Below are positions 1 to 9,848 of a stretch of DNA of 64,000 nt, one piece after another. Below the pieces are notes generated by a model that saw only the letters and a list, made by a program, of their open reading frames with translations, had not been told where the DNA came from and ran no database searches. This stretch comes from Salvator merianae. Taxonomy: Eukaryota; Chordata; Lepidosauria; Squamata; Teiidae. The first letter of the stretch is position 1. Each line of letters starts with the position of its first letter. The stretch spans positions 22,930,829 to 22,994,828 of the forward strand of contig QVOM02000029.1 of NCBI GenBank assembly GCA_003586115.2, given 5' to 3'. The position numbers and the translations under genes are program-made.

Positions 1-2470
1 GCAAATATGACCAATCTCTCTGTTGCTCTTGGAGAGTCCCAAGGACACACAAACTGGCACAGGAGAGAAAGGATGCTGCAGCAATGGTTGAAGACTATAA
101 AATCCTGCACTCTCCACTCCCATGTCTTTCCTCATCTCTGTGACAGAGTACAGACAGAACTGTATAAAACCAAATTAATAAGACAGTTTGTGGTCTGACA
201 CTCTTCTTTTCAAGGAACAGTTCCATGATGCTGTTCGATTGCCCTACACATTATTAGCACAACAAATGACTGTTTCAAAGCATACAAATGTTAAAAACCA
301 TCCCAAAAGATCTTCTTAGAAGTCTTAGATACAAATAATAGTGTATCTCTATTAATGCAATGTTTTCATCTAAGGCACAATCTGCACAGCACATTTTAAA
401 CAGCTGGAATAAATAATAAGGGGGCAGGATCCACGTGACATTGCTTCCTCATGGTGCATTAGGTGTGTTGGAAGTGCAGCATCTGCATATACATTTAGTA
501 CCCCCGCCAAATGCCATCATAAATACTCCTAGGGTGCTTGAACAACAGAGTGTAAGGAATAGCTCTGAATGCTCTTCCTCCAGCTTGCCATTGACAGTCA
601 TACTGCTGTTGCAGTGCCATCACTGCTCAATAAGACTTATGAGCAGCCTGTATGAAACTGATGGCCCCTAGCTGTCAAGATCCCACCCAATGAATAAAAG
701 TTCCCAGACTTGCAGTCTTGACAACCGGGGCAGCAGGCAGCATGCAGCGAGCACACAACTACTTTAATCCACAAGAGGAAGAATGTTATTCTTAAAGCAC
801 TCTTCTCCCTCCTTTGAGGATCTTGGCTAGAGACAAGCTTAGAAATGGCTCACAGATGTGACCATTCCGATACCAGTTTACCCCCCCCCCCTTTATGAAA
901 CTTCTAGGATAGAAAATGTGGATTAGAAATTGGATGAGACAATCTATAAAAACAACAAAGGAAATCTACCAACAGATATGCTCAAATATATCCACCAAGA
1001 AAGGTGTAAGTACACATATTAAAATGTTTCTATAAGCATTTAGTCAAAAGTTAACATGGCAGTTTTTCAAATATGCCATTGTCACCACAGGGACATGTCA
1101 TCAGTCAGAAGTTATCTGGAATCACAAAAGTGGCTGGGCAAGTCCTGGTTGATTTTGGTCTGATAAATGCATGGTTCCCTGAGGTCAACACTCATTGTCA
1201 TGTCATTGTCATGTATTAGTTGTATAATTACCACAGTTTTCTTATTTTCTGTCATTAGCTTTAAAATTTTTGTAGTTCAAAAAAATCATAATCGTTGGCC
1301 ATTTCCTCACTAGGCTTAAGCAGCTGCCTAGTACACTTTGTCTGCATGGTACTAGTGTTAGTTCAGCCCAGAAATGTCTCAAATATTCCCTATTCTGGAT
1401 TAGCTGTAGACCTCTTTCAAGAGGTCTACAGCCATACTAACGCCATTGATTCCAGGCCTGGCATTGGTGCTTCTGCACCTGGTCTGGAACAAGGAAAACA
1501 GAAGCATTCCAGATGCAGCAAACACCACAGCATTCAAGTGTCATGACTGCCACCCCATCTTCACAGCCTGTGTACGTCCTTCTGAGATCACTTTTGGAAC
1601 TCCAGCAAAGAGGGGGGCATGCTGCCTATGAAGACAGCCCTATTCAGCATTTGTGCTCCAAACATAACATATGAGTGATGGGGCCTGGGCCGATTACAGT
1701 GAAGGGTGGGTGGTGCCTTGGGTGGGGCATCAGTTTCTGTGGACTGGAACAGCTATGGCATCTCCTTATTGCTGCCAGTGTTGGTCCAGAACAGACGGTG
1801 CCCTGCTGTGCTTTGTTCCAAACAGAGGCTGAAGTGGAATAGTTAGACTGCTCCAAGCAAGGTGAGTGCAAAACAGCCATAGACTAAAAGGAGTACAGTA
1901 ATAATATAAATTCTATACAGTATTGACAGAATGCATAAATGTTCATACAGACATATCATAAACTCAGATGTAAGATGCTCTTTCTATAACTTTCACAGTT
2001 AGCAGTGATTACTGATTAGGGGCAAAGAATGATATTGAATTGTTCAGGGATCAAAACCCTCATGCTGATATTCAAAGCTTATATACAGGGTGACAGTTCA
2101 TGGGCATTGTTGCAGCTTCCTCAGCAAGCTATTTTCTGTTAGAAGAATTGTCTGCATCCAATGCACTGTGTATTGAACTAGGAGAGTAGAACAATGTTCA
2201 TCAGCCTTGTGCCCTCTGATTGCTTCAAACCATGACTCCTATTAGACACAAGATAGCAGGGCTCATTTGGCTAAGGTTAACAGTAGCTATTGTATAAAAC
2301 AGCTGAAAGGCATCAGGATGATGAAGACCATACCAAAAAACAACAACAACAAAACAAATAGAGAAGGAAAGAGAAAGTGAGATGAAAGTGGAAAAGAGGA
2401 CAAACAACATGGATTTCTCGGAATGCTGAGAACTACTCAGACCTGCCTTTCACTATGGGAGATGGATGTG
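1..2470. other. TRPS1 intron, no gene
   Basis: No ORF here resembles a known protein. It holds a C11 run (881-891) and a 30-bp near-perfect palindrome at 1403-1432. A somewhat GC-richer stretch (about 1440-1880) may be the body of an unrecognised repeat. Confidence 0.7.
1403..1432. repeat. 30-bp palindrome
   Basis: Two 14-bp arms (GCTGTAGACCTCTT and its exact reverse complement) flank a 2-bp centre, TC. This could extrude as a cruciform or form an RNA hairpin. It may be the centre or end of a foldback element, but I see no flanking duplication. Confidence 0.85.
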
Positions 2471-2479
2471 CCAATCAAT

Positions 2480-2575
2480 GGGTGGAAATTTATTTATTTT
2501 AGTTGTTATTCATCACATTTTAATTTCTGCTTCATCCAACAGGACCCAGGGTGGCTTACATCACTCTGTATAAAT
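2480..2575 (+). repeat. LINE/SINE 3'-tail-like repeat fragment
   Basis: A 'tttatttatttt...' lead followed by 'ggacccagggtggcttacatcac' resembles the shared 3' tail of squamate CR1/L2-type repeats ('...caaggcggcttacaa...'). It is short and diverged. The family name is inferred from memory of this tail type. Confidence 0.5.
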
Positions 2576-3885
2576 AGTTCAATCATCATGTTTATACTCA
2601 AGTCAAAGGGGCAGGGGAACTGGAGGCAGATGTCAAGTAGTAACTGAATACATAAAAGATCTAAATGTTTAAAGGGACTTTTGGCAAGGTACTGTTTAGC
2701 CTCACTTCCTATATGCTTGATCACAGATCACTAATACCTGCCAATATGTGTACAATGTCTGTATGAAAGGACACTTTCTGGGATACTGACATCTGTACAG
2801 AAGTATTGCATTCTCTGTAGTTCCTTCATACATTTTTCACCAAATATTTAATGAGTTATGATAGGTGCATGGAAGGGGGAAATAAGAAACAAATAAAAAG
2901 TGCTGTCTGGAAAAAAAAAAAAATCACGTAAGATGTGGGCAGTGGGCAGCATCCAGACAGCCCAGATCTAAGGACCGTCTGAGGGGCAGAAGTCTGTGCT
3001 TCTACATGAGAGGAGGAAGACGTGCTGTTTACATGCCACAACATTTCCATCTGGGGCAGTTTGACACCAAAGCAGAAATGACCCCAGAAGGTGGCCAGTG
3101 TTACAGGACATACTCTGGGGTAAATTGAGTTTTTTTTAGGCAATTCTCCCCCCCCCCCCCCCGGGCACTAAACCTTTAAAGGATTGATTGGGCAGGTTTT
3201 AATAATGCTAAAAACTGGCAAGAAAAGCCCAAACAAAGAGGAGGTAATCCTTGAAAACAATGGTGCATCTTTATTAAAACCCAGCAAAAAGACTTGAACC
3301 CCCCCCCCCCAAAAGCAATAATCAATGTAATTTATTAGAATTAGCTAGTTTTATAGGTAATATGGGTAGTTAGGCACTTGAACAAGGAAAAGAAAAGGCT
3401 TGGCTCCAAACTTAAGTAAGGAAACCTAGTTAGTGTGTGTGTGTGTGTGAGGCGCGGGAAAGAGAGAGACTGGGAGAAGCTTGCAGTGGAGGTTCCTAGC
3501 ACTAAAGGGTAAACCTCCTCCCTCTGTAGTCTTCTCCAGGCAGATCTTCACCATGCCAAACAGGAAAATTTGGGGGAAAAGATGCAGGCAAATGGGTTAA
3601 AAAGCCAGAGAGCGGGAAGTGGAAAATGTTCCACAGCCCTCACTCCTTTAGTAAAATAAACAGCTCTTTTGCCAAGGGGCGTGGAGAAAGATATGGAAAT
3701 CCCTCTTCAAGTGAAATCAGCTGAAAAGAGAGAAAAAAGAAAGAAACTGCAGGCAGCAGCATCAAGCAGTCTTTTTGGAAAAATCAGTTTTTCCTCTTAA
3801 CACCAGTTTTGGTCCAACACTGTGCCCCAGGTAAGTTGTCTGCTGCTGCTATCTCTCTAGACAGCAGCAAGGGTCAATGGGTATG
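2576..3885. other. Intron, no gene; homopolymer-rich
   Basis: Contains an A run near 2910, C15 at 3148-3162, C12 at 3299-3310 and a (TG)n microsatellite at about 3433-3449. The 3163-3700 stretch is purine-rich and may be an old repeat, but I cannot name it. The hairpin at 3844-3869 is listed separately. Confidence 0.6.
3831..3870 (+). repeat. Hairpin repeat, copy 1 (conserved loop)
   Basis: GTAAGTTG is followed by arms TGCTGC (3844-3849) and GCAGCA (3864-3869) around the loop TATCTCTCTAGACA. A second copy at 52806-52847 has nearly the same loop and lead but different, still complementary arms. Confidence 0.6.
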
Positions 3886-4480
3886 GATTTTTATTTTGTT
3901 ATTTATTTATTATATTCCAATATCAATACTCCACTCTTCGCCAAAAGGTTCCAGGATGGGTCACAACATTAGAAAACAGTAAAACCGATATACTAAAAAA
4001 TGTAATCAAAACAGACTCTGCCCAACCCAGCAAGGCAACATTCAGAGGAAGCTAAACATCAAAGGCCTGGGTGAAGAGATATGTTTTAACCAGTAGCTGA
4101 AAACCATATAAGATTTATGACTGGTGCACCTCTACTGAGGAACCAGCCTAAGACCTAGAGACCACTACAGAAAAAAGCCCTCTGATGTGCCGCTAGCTCT
4201 CATACCTCTGAGGGTGGAAGAACTATAAGAAGGACCTCCCTTTGGGATCTTAGTAATTGCAGGTCTGAGTGGGAGAAGGCACTCCTTCAGAAATTTGCAG
4301 GCCAAACCATTTAGAGCTTTATATTGAGATCTTTTAAGTGCAGAACTTTTAAGATTAGCCTAGTATGTATCTGACTAGAGACTTTGTGCTTCAAGGGCTG
4401 CCTGGTGGTCCAACAGAGGCAAGAAAATTTACATGTTGGGCACGAGGGGTGCTCTAGGAGTGTGCAATATTATTTGGGTG
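3886..4480 (+). repeat. Squamate LINE-tail-type interspersed repeat
   Basis: Starts with 'ttattttgttatttatttattata' and 'ggttccaggatgggtcacaac', then 'gcctgggtgaagagatatgtttta'. Next come an 'aaaagccctctg' module and 'gcaggtctgagtgggagaaggc', then 'aaaccatttagagcttta'. This order is that of a very common squamate repeat related to the 3' end of CR1/L2-type LINEs. Related copies lie at 14105-14530 and 59730-60070. The exact family label is uncertain. Confidence 0.6.
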
Positions 4481-4912
4481 GATACAGGCATCATCACACG
4501 CATTCAGCTACTATGAAGTACCTCTGGTCTCTTGAGGGATGCAGTATGAGCTCAGATGCTGTGCCACCCAGTTCCAAGACTATATCTAGAGCTCTGGCCC
4601 AGCCAAGGCATTCTTCTGCTGTTGTGTGGAAGCAGTCATAGACCCTGCTAGGAACATCCTGCATGTAAAGTATTCTGTTATTGCAACTCATCTTGGATTT
4701 CATGTTGAAAATGGCCAAGATTATGATGAGAAAAATGAGAAAAACCAATAAAAACAGTCCTGGATTCTCATGGGGAGAGGCTTCATAAACACCAAAGGTC
4801 TGAGTAAAAAAAGTGTCTTAACCAAATAATTCCTAACATCTGAGCAAATCTGTATGGCATAAGGTCCTTTCCTTGAAATGTGGGAACTAATTTATTAATG
4901 GCTCTGATGCCA

Positions 4913-4997
4913 GTGCCAGAAGGAATGATCATAGCTCAGTGGTAGAGCAACTGGAAAGTAGAGGGTCACCGAGTCCTGGCATCTTTCCACAAGAAGG
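4913..4997 (+). mobile_element. tRNA-derived SINE, 5' head remnant
   Basis: TAGCTCAGTGGTAGAGC at 4932-4948 is a canonical tRNA A box, followed by 'gagggtcaccgagtcctggcatct', a decayed B-box region. The arrangement matches the tRNA-derived SINE head widespread in squamates. The 3' body is missing; a MITE begins about 20 bp downstream at 5018. Confidence 0.8.
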
Positions 4998-5017
4998 TAA
5001 TGGCAAGTAGTTTCTAT

Positions 5018-5503
5018 GGGCCTGTTTGCACTCAGTGAGTAGAATGTTCCAGGCCAGTCGCTGGAACAGAGCATTTGCATCTGCAAATAGCTCCAAGCTG
5101 ACTGGAAACTTACTGAAGCCCACTGAAGTTCACCTGAAGACCACCAGTTGTGGTCTACAAAATTATAGTCTCCAAGCTGACTGGTGCAATCAGGCAAGGA
5201 TTGGGAGTGTTGTGCTTGCACCACTTCCTGGTTTGGAATGGTGATGGGGTGAGGGCTGCGTGGCCACGCCTGCACTGTCAGCTGGTTCGAACCCAGGTTC
5301 AGATTTTGGGGTCTGGACCCTGGTGGCTGTTCCGGACACAGCTACATAACTAGGTGTGCTCCCATTCAAACTTCTTGCCCAGCTGGTTGGCTCAAAGAGC
5401 ATTCCAGCACTGATAAGTGCAAACACTCCTCACCTTACCTGATCCTGACTGGCCTGAATCATGCTAGTTAGAACGTTCTACTATCATAAGTGCGAACAGG
5501 CCC
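5018..5503. mobile_element. MITE with GGGCCTGTT(T/C)GCACT termini
   Basis: The left end GGGCCTGTTTGCACTCAGTG and the reverse complement of the right end, GGGCCTGTTCGCACTTATGA, are nearly identical. The inverted similarity extends about 32 bp, to 'tagaa(t/c)gttc'. Flanks are TAT and TGT, a near match to the 3-bp duplications seen on relatives. No transposase frame is inside. The first 70 bp recur reverse-complemented at 26912-26971. Confidence 0.88.
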
Positions 5504-5509
5504 TGTATC

Positions 5510-5798
5510 TTTGCAAAGAAAACTGTGCCATTAAGCTGGGCTCTCCTCCAAGGGACTCCTCCTAGCTACCTGGAGTAGGTCCCAACTTAATTCACTGGAC
5601 AACTATGTCAGTATCAGTACTTGGTAGTGCATTGATAACCATTATAGATCTTTTAAGGTTAGCATGAAGGGCATTCAAAAAGAAATACTGATCAAGAGCC
5701 CTGCTGCTGTATTCTGTGTCATTTCTAGGTATTAGCCCAGATCTATTACATTAACTCAATACAGAAGATAAATGATCATAGATGACTGTGACCAAACT
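5510..5798. other. Intron between MITEs, nothing recognised
   Basis: AT-rich unique-looking sequence without a coding or RNA signal I can support. Confidence 0.5.
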
Positions 5799-6110
5799 GG
5801 GCCTTTCTGCACTTATTCTTCACTATTCTAGGACGGGGCAGGGTGCCCTGCTGCAGAACAAGCAACCTGTCCAATGCTGGGATGGATTGCTACTGAAGTG
5901 GGTCAGGACCATCTGCATTCAAATAACCCATCTTGCTTCACAATCAGTTGGTGACTCCAAAGAACCCTGGAAGGCAGCACAGATGCTCTGAAAGCTGGGA
6001 GTGAAAATTCCTGGCTGTTGGAGATTCAGACCTGGCCATTTTCAGGGTGAACCCACTTCCTGGAGTGCTGCTGAAAAGAGTCCCACGTGCAGGCATGTTG
6101 TCTGTAAATT
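5799..6110 (+). mobile_element. MITE, left end clear, right end not found
   Basis: Begins GGGCCTTTCTGCACTTATTC, the window's commonest transposon terminus. The body includes 'ggagtgaaaattcctggctg', resembling 'aggaatgaaagttcctggct' inside the element at 45977. The right boundary is approximate. Confidence 0.6.
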
Positions 6111-6887
6111 TCCATGGTCTATAACAGGGCTAGGGGACCATTTTGGATGCCCTGCGCTGGTTCACGCTTCATCCAATGTGGGGAAAGTGTGATTGGGGGT
6201 GTCCGGCTTCTGATATCTCACACTAATATGCAGAAGGCAGAGGCCTAGACCAGGCCATAGTCCGGTCTACCACCCAGTACAGAAAGGACCACTTTATTCT
6301 CGAATGCAATGATAACTAGTGAAATAGTGGTGAATCAGCATTGTTGGCCAGTCATCTAAAATGACATGGAAGAATACTGGAGCATCCCCAAAGCTTCTGT
6401 TTTTCCAGGAAAGTGCATCTCCAATCCTCACTTTGGATTAAACACTTACCAACCTCAAGCCAGTAAACATTAATCTCCCACACTCCTGTTTTACTTCCAC
6501 AACAACCCTGTGAATTAGGATGAAAGATCACCACAGATGTTTGAAGCTTGCCTGGGGATTTCATGACCAGTGTTCTAGGTTTCAATCCAACATGCCAACA
6601 CACTGCATCCTATTTGCACTCTAATAAAAATTAAAATGACTTTTGTAAGTTGAATAAATCATTTTAGAGCAGAATTTTCAGGACTTTTTTTTTTTTTTTT
6701 TAAATCAAGTAGGTTTTCTGAGGTGCCATAAGACCGGACTTGCCTCTTGTTATTTTGTCTCATAGCTCTTCCAAAGGCATTCTAATAAGTTTTTATTCCT
6801 GTTTAATTTGATCCAGGAGTGATATATTTGTTCTGTTTATTGATTTATTTATGGAATTGAAACCCTGACTTTACTCCAAGAGCCCAA

Positions 6888-7177
6888 GGACCTGTTCACC
6901 ATTTTTCACTAATGAACGTGCAGACGCTCACTAGTGAGGTGTGTCCACACTTTGTGGAGATCCCTGTGATCAGGAGTAGGCTACAGCTGCTCCTGATAGC
7001 GTCTTGCTGTGGCTGCTGTCATAGTGCAGGTGGCCAGCATTCACACTGTGATTGCTGGTAGCCTGTTGCTGGGATGTTCCAGCCATTGCAGTGTGAATGC
7101 CTGTCACACTGTGAGGTCCGTTCCATCTTGGAATGTTCGCTTGCAAACATTCCAAGATGGAAAGTGTGGAAAGGTCC
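6888..7177 (+). mobile_element. MITE family C, copy 1 (internally deleted)
   Basis: Runs from GGACCTGTTCACCATT to AAAGTGTGGAAAGGTCC, an imperfect terminal inverted repeat, with flanks CAA and CAC. It aligns to 28433-28896 over 'ctcactag', 'aggctacagctgctcctgat', 'ggtccattccat' and the terminal foldback. It lacks the central part with the 'tgtggagcac' palindrome. The block 'gttccatcttggaatgtt...aacattccaagatggaa' is a local foldback near the right end. Confidence 0.82.
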
Positions 7178-7619
7178 CACATCTTTCCTCGCAAGGCCTC
7201 CACACTATTATCTTCCCCTCAATTTTATCCTGTCAACAGCCCTGTAAGATAGGATAGGCTGAGCTGGAGCTGCTGATCTGAGGTCACACAGTCCATGGTT
7301 TTCTTAGGCGTCTTCTTGCACAGTTATCCTGGCTGCACATTAGTGTGGGATAGAGAGGCCCAGCCTTTGATCTTAGTGGGCAGGGTGGTGGGCAGGCTGT
7401 CTGAAATGTGGACAACCCTTGGAGTGAGCTGTTGGTAGCTCTGCCCACTGTAGGCCAGGTTATTTAATTCAGGCCAGCATAGCATGAGACAGTCTGTGCC
7501 ATGCAGAAAGGCCTTAGTAACTATCTACAAAGCCATAATTTAAAGGCATCTATTTTGTTTCTCTTTCTCTCTTTTTTCTATACTACAATAGAAAATTATT
7601 TAATTATTCTGATCATTGT

Positions 7620-8620
7620 TAGTTAAATCTCTTTATCCTTCATCATTTTATCTAAGTTGGTTATTGTCTTCTTGCCTGGGATTATTCTCCTCACTGTCTG
7701 TCTTTAACTGGGAGCTCAAAAGAACAAAATCGTCCTTGAGCACCACTTCCTCACCATCAGCTGTGAATTCCTCAACTATGCAGGTTGACATTATCTTTCT
7801 CTTCTTAATATTTAATATGAGTCCAGATTTTTCATTTTCTCTTTTCTCTTTCATAAGTGAGTTCTTTTAAGATTTTTTTTAAGCGTTTGGCTAATTTAGT
7901 GGTATTGTCTGCATGTCTCACTTTTCTTTTCTTTTTTTAAGTCTGAGTTGAATGCCAGCTGTCATCTATTCCAGCTTTTCTGTCCTTATGATATTTGCTA
8001 TATGGATATAGGGAGAGTATGCCTGGGATCTGCTGTAGTTTGCATTAGCATACAGATGGCAGACTCCTATTCTGGGATGTAATCTGGAATAAAACCCAGG
8101 CCTTTTCTGTTCTGTACTATTCTGTCTTACTAAATGCAGCTCTTAAAATAGTTTCTTGTTGGTTGTAAGTATCCCAAACAGAATAATCCGGTGTTCTGGC
8201 AAATGCACTATCTTTAATATGTTCATATTTGTGAACTACCTGGTCAAAAATCTCACTGAAGTCAATGAAGTTGAAGCAGAACTTCTCCTGATATTCTATT
8301 GGTTTTTCAGTCACTCATCAGATGTTAGTTATCTATTCTATGACCCATTTTTTTTTAAAACCAGTTATTTCTTCTTTCACCATGCTTTGCTCCGTAAGAC
8401 ATTGCAAGATCTTCAGCAAAGCTTTACTTTGAATCAGTCGATGTATAGGTGAACAGATGTGCATTCTACAGTTGTCAGACTGTAAAAGAAAATACTTCTT
8501 TATTGCCCTAAAAACACCAAAAACAAAGCCAGTAATGTCAGCTTTACTTTGTGGAGGAATTTGTTTATTTAGGGCTGCTAGAACTTTTGACTTTCTCCTC
8601 TCCAATTGTTTTTAAAAGTT
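7620..8620 (-). mobile_element. BovB/RTE-type LINE ORF2 fragment, antisense, degraded
   Basis: Translated on the minus strand from about 8600, conserved reverse-transcriptase pieces appear in the right order. They are KVLAALNKQI, LLKILQ, EEITGFKK, EYQEKFCF-FIDF, DQVVHKY, then HADNTT (a decayed YADD active-site box near 7905) and EKSGLILNIKK with KIMS. The pieces are separated by stops and frame changes, so this is a dead copy. A foldback MITE interrupts it at about 7975-8103. BovB elements are abundant in squamates. The clade call is by recalled RT similarity. Confidence 0.85.
7975..8103 (-). mobile_element. Foldback MITE family A, copy nested in BovB
   Basis: On the minus strand, 'ttattccagattacatcccagaatagg' and 'ctgccatctgtatgctaatgca' match the left arm of the 24909 element; the right arm is more diverged. 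The terminal GGCC(T)TTTCTGCACTT is largely lost at the 8103 end. Because it sits between RT pieces, it inserted after the LINE. Confidence 0.7.
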
Positions 8621-9202
8621 CGATATTCTGGTCTGGTTGTAGGTCCAGTGTCTATTATACCTCAGTTTATAATTAGCTTGGTTCCTGAATCATTCATATG
8701 ATTAATTAAAATGCTTTAGTTCAACGAGTTAAAAGAGCAAAAGAGCTTATTGACTTTGAAACTGTTGATTAGAAAAGGTCCAGATTGATTTTGGTATGTT
8801 TCTTTATCACAATTTTGACAGAATTATTTTTTCTCTGTGTGTTTTAACAGAAAAATAACAAGTAGTTGATTTAATTCAAAATTTTACATTATACATTAAA
8901 CAGCTATTGAGGTTTGTTTGGTTAGTGAATCATTATCCACAACAAATTAACCTTTTTATTGCAATGGGTGTATTGTAAGGAGGAGAAAAATACCATGCTC
9001 TACAAGAATAAAGTGACAGACAGAAATATATGAATAGATCTAAAATATAGTCATGGTAAATACAATAAATAAAGCAAATAGTTAAAGGGTTGGTTCTTTT
9101 TCTAGAGTGGATGAAGGGATCTGTATAGGGATATATTTACTTCCATATCCAAAAAAACATTTTACTAAATATTTAGGAAATGAATAGGTGAAGATATTGT
9201 AC
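8621..9202. other. Intron upstream of the exon
   Basis: AT-rich sequence with no gene or repeat recognised. It leads into the branch point at 9203. Confidence 0.6.
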
Positions 9203-9235
9203 TACTAACTTTTTTTCATTTTTCTTCTTTATCAG
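9203..9235 (+). other. 3' splice site with branch point and polypyrimidine tract
   Basis: The sequence TACTAAC at 9203-9209 matches the ideal branch-point consensus, with branch A at 9208. It is followed by a T-rich tract and the acceptor AG at 9234-9235. The branch-to-AG distance is 27 nt, in the usual range. Cutting here leaves one exonic base before the AGA codon and keeps the TRPS1 frame. Further AGs at 9237-9238 and 9239-9240 are possible minor acceptors. Confidence 0.88.
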
Positions 9236-9836
9236 GAGAGTCCACAATTGTTACAAATGCCGCCAGTGCAGCTTTACAGCTGTTGATACACAATCACTAC
9301 TGGAGCATTTCAACTCTGTGCATTGTCAGGAGATGGACATCACTACAGCCAATGGAGAAGAAAGCCATGGGGTGGCTACGGCTCTCAAAGAAGAGCCCAA
9401 AATTGACCTTAAGGTCTACAGCCTGATCACTGCAGACCCCAAACTGGGAGAACCTGTCTCTGAAAACATAGTGAAGAGGGAAAAGCTGGATGACAAGGAA
9501 GTCTTGAAGGAGAAATGTTGGCCTGATGGGTCCAGTGACGATCTTCGTGGTGTACCTTGGAGAGGTGTGGACATTTTGAGGGGAAGCCCATCTTATACTC
9601 AAACAAGCTTGGGCCTGCTGACCACAGTGTCTGTTGGCCAAGAGCAGCCAAAGCCCTTAAGGGATAGTCCAAATGTTGAAGCTGCCCATCTTGCACGGCC
9701 TGTTTATGGCTTGCCTGTCGAGACCAAGGGGTTTCTGCAAGGAGTACCCCAAGGAAGTGGAGAGAAATCTGGTCCTCAGTCATATCCTGGATCTGGTGAT
9801 AACAAGTCAAAGGATGAATCACAGTCGCTCCTGCGG
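9236..9836 (+). CDS. TRPS1: TRPS1 internal exon (C2H2 finger plus linker before GATA finger)
   Basis: TRPS1 is a nuclear zinc-finger repressor of GATA-driven transcription, important in cartilage, hair and bone. The 601-bp exon supplies one split codon base and 200 codons. It opens with a C2H2 finger: Cys at 9258 and 9267, His at 9306 and 9321 (C-x2-C-x12-H-x4-H), preceded by RVHNCYK. The linker then carries TRPS1-like stretches including [22 protein letters not shown]-like [48 protein letters not shown] and [16 protein letters not shown] (about 9387) and VKRE (about 9471) fit the psi-K-x-E SUMO pattern, but use is not shown. The frame is open throughout and reads into a stop at 9846-9848 only if the intron is retained. 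The GTG at 9318 is an internal Val codon, not a start. Identification rests on recalled similarity to human TRPS1 and is strong. Confidence 0.96.
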
Positions 9837-9842
9837 GTAGGA
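9834..9842 (+). other. 5' splice site (weak), intron phase 0
   Basis: The exon ends CGG with the intron starting GTAGGA at 9837. This follows the SLLR codons exactly where TRPS1 proteins continue into the RRRGSG segment and GATA finger. Only +1 to +3 and +5 fit the donor consensus; -2 and +4 do not, so the site is weaker than average. Retention would add Val-Gly-Asn and stop. Confidence 0.85.
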
Positions 9843-9848
9843 AATTAA

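Noticed and set aside
4932..4990. Functional tRNA gene
   Set aside because: The A box is good, but no cloverleaf or intact B box forms.
4895..5275. 126-codon minus-strand frame
   Set aside because: Spans a tRNA-SINE remnant and a MITE; chance frame.
9427..9822. 131-codon minus-strand frame over the exon
   Set aside because: It is the shadow of the TRPS1 coding strand; its product resembles nothing known.
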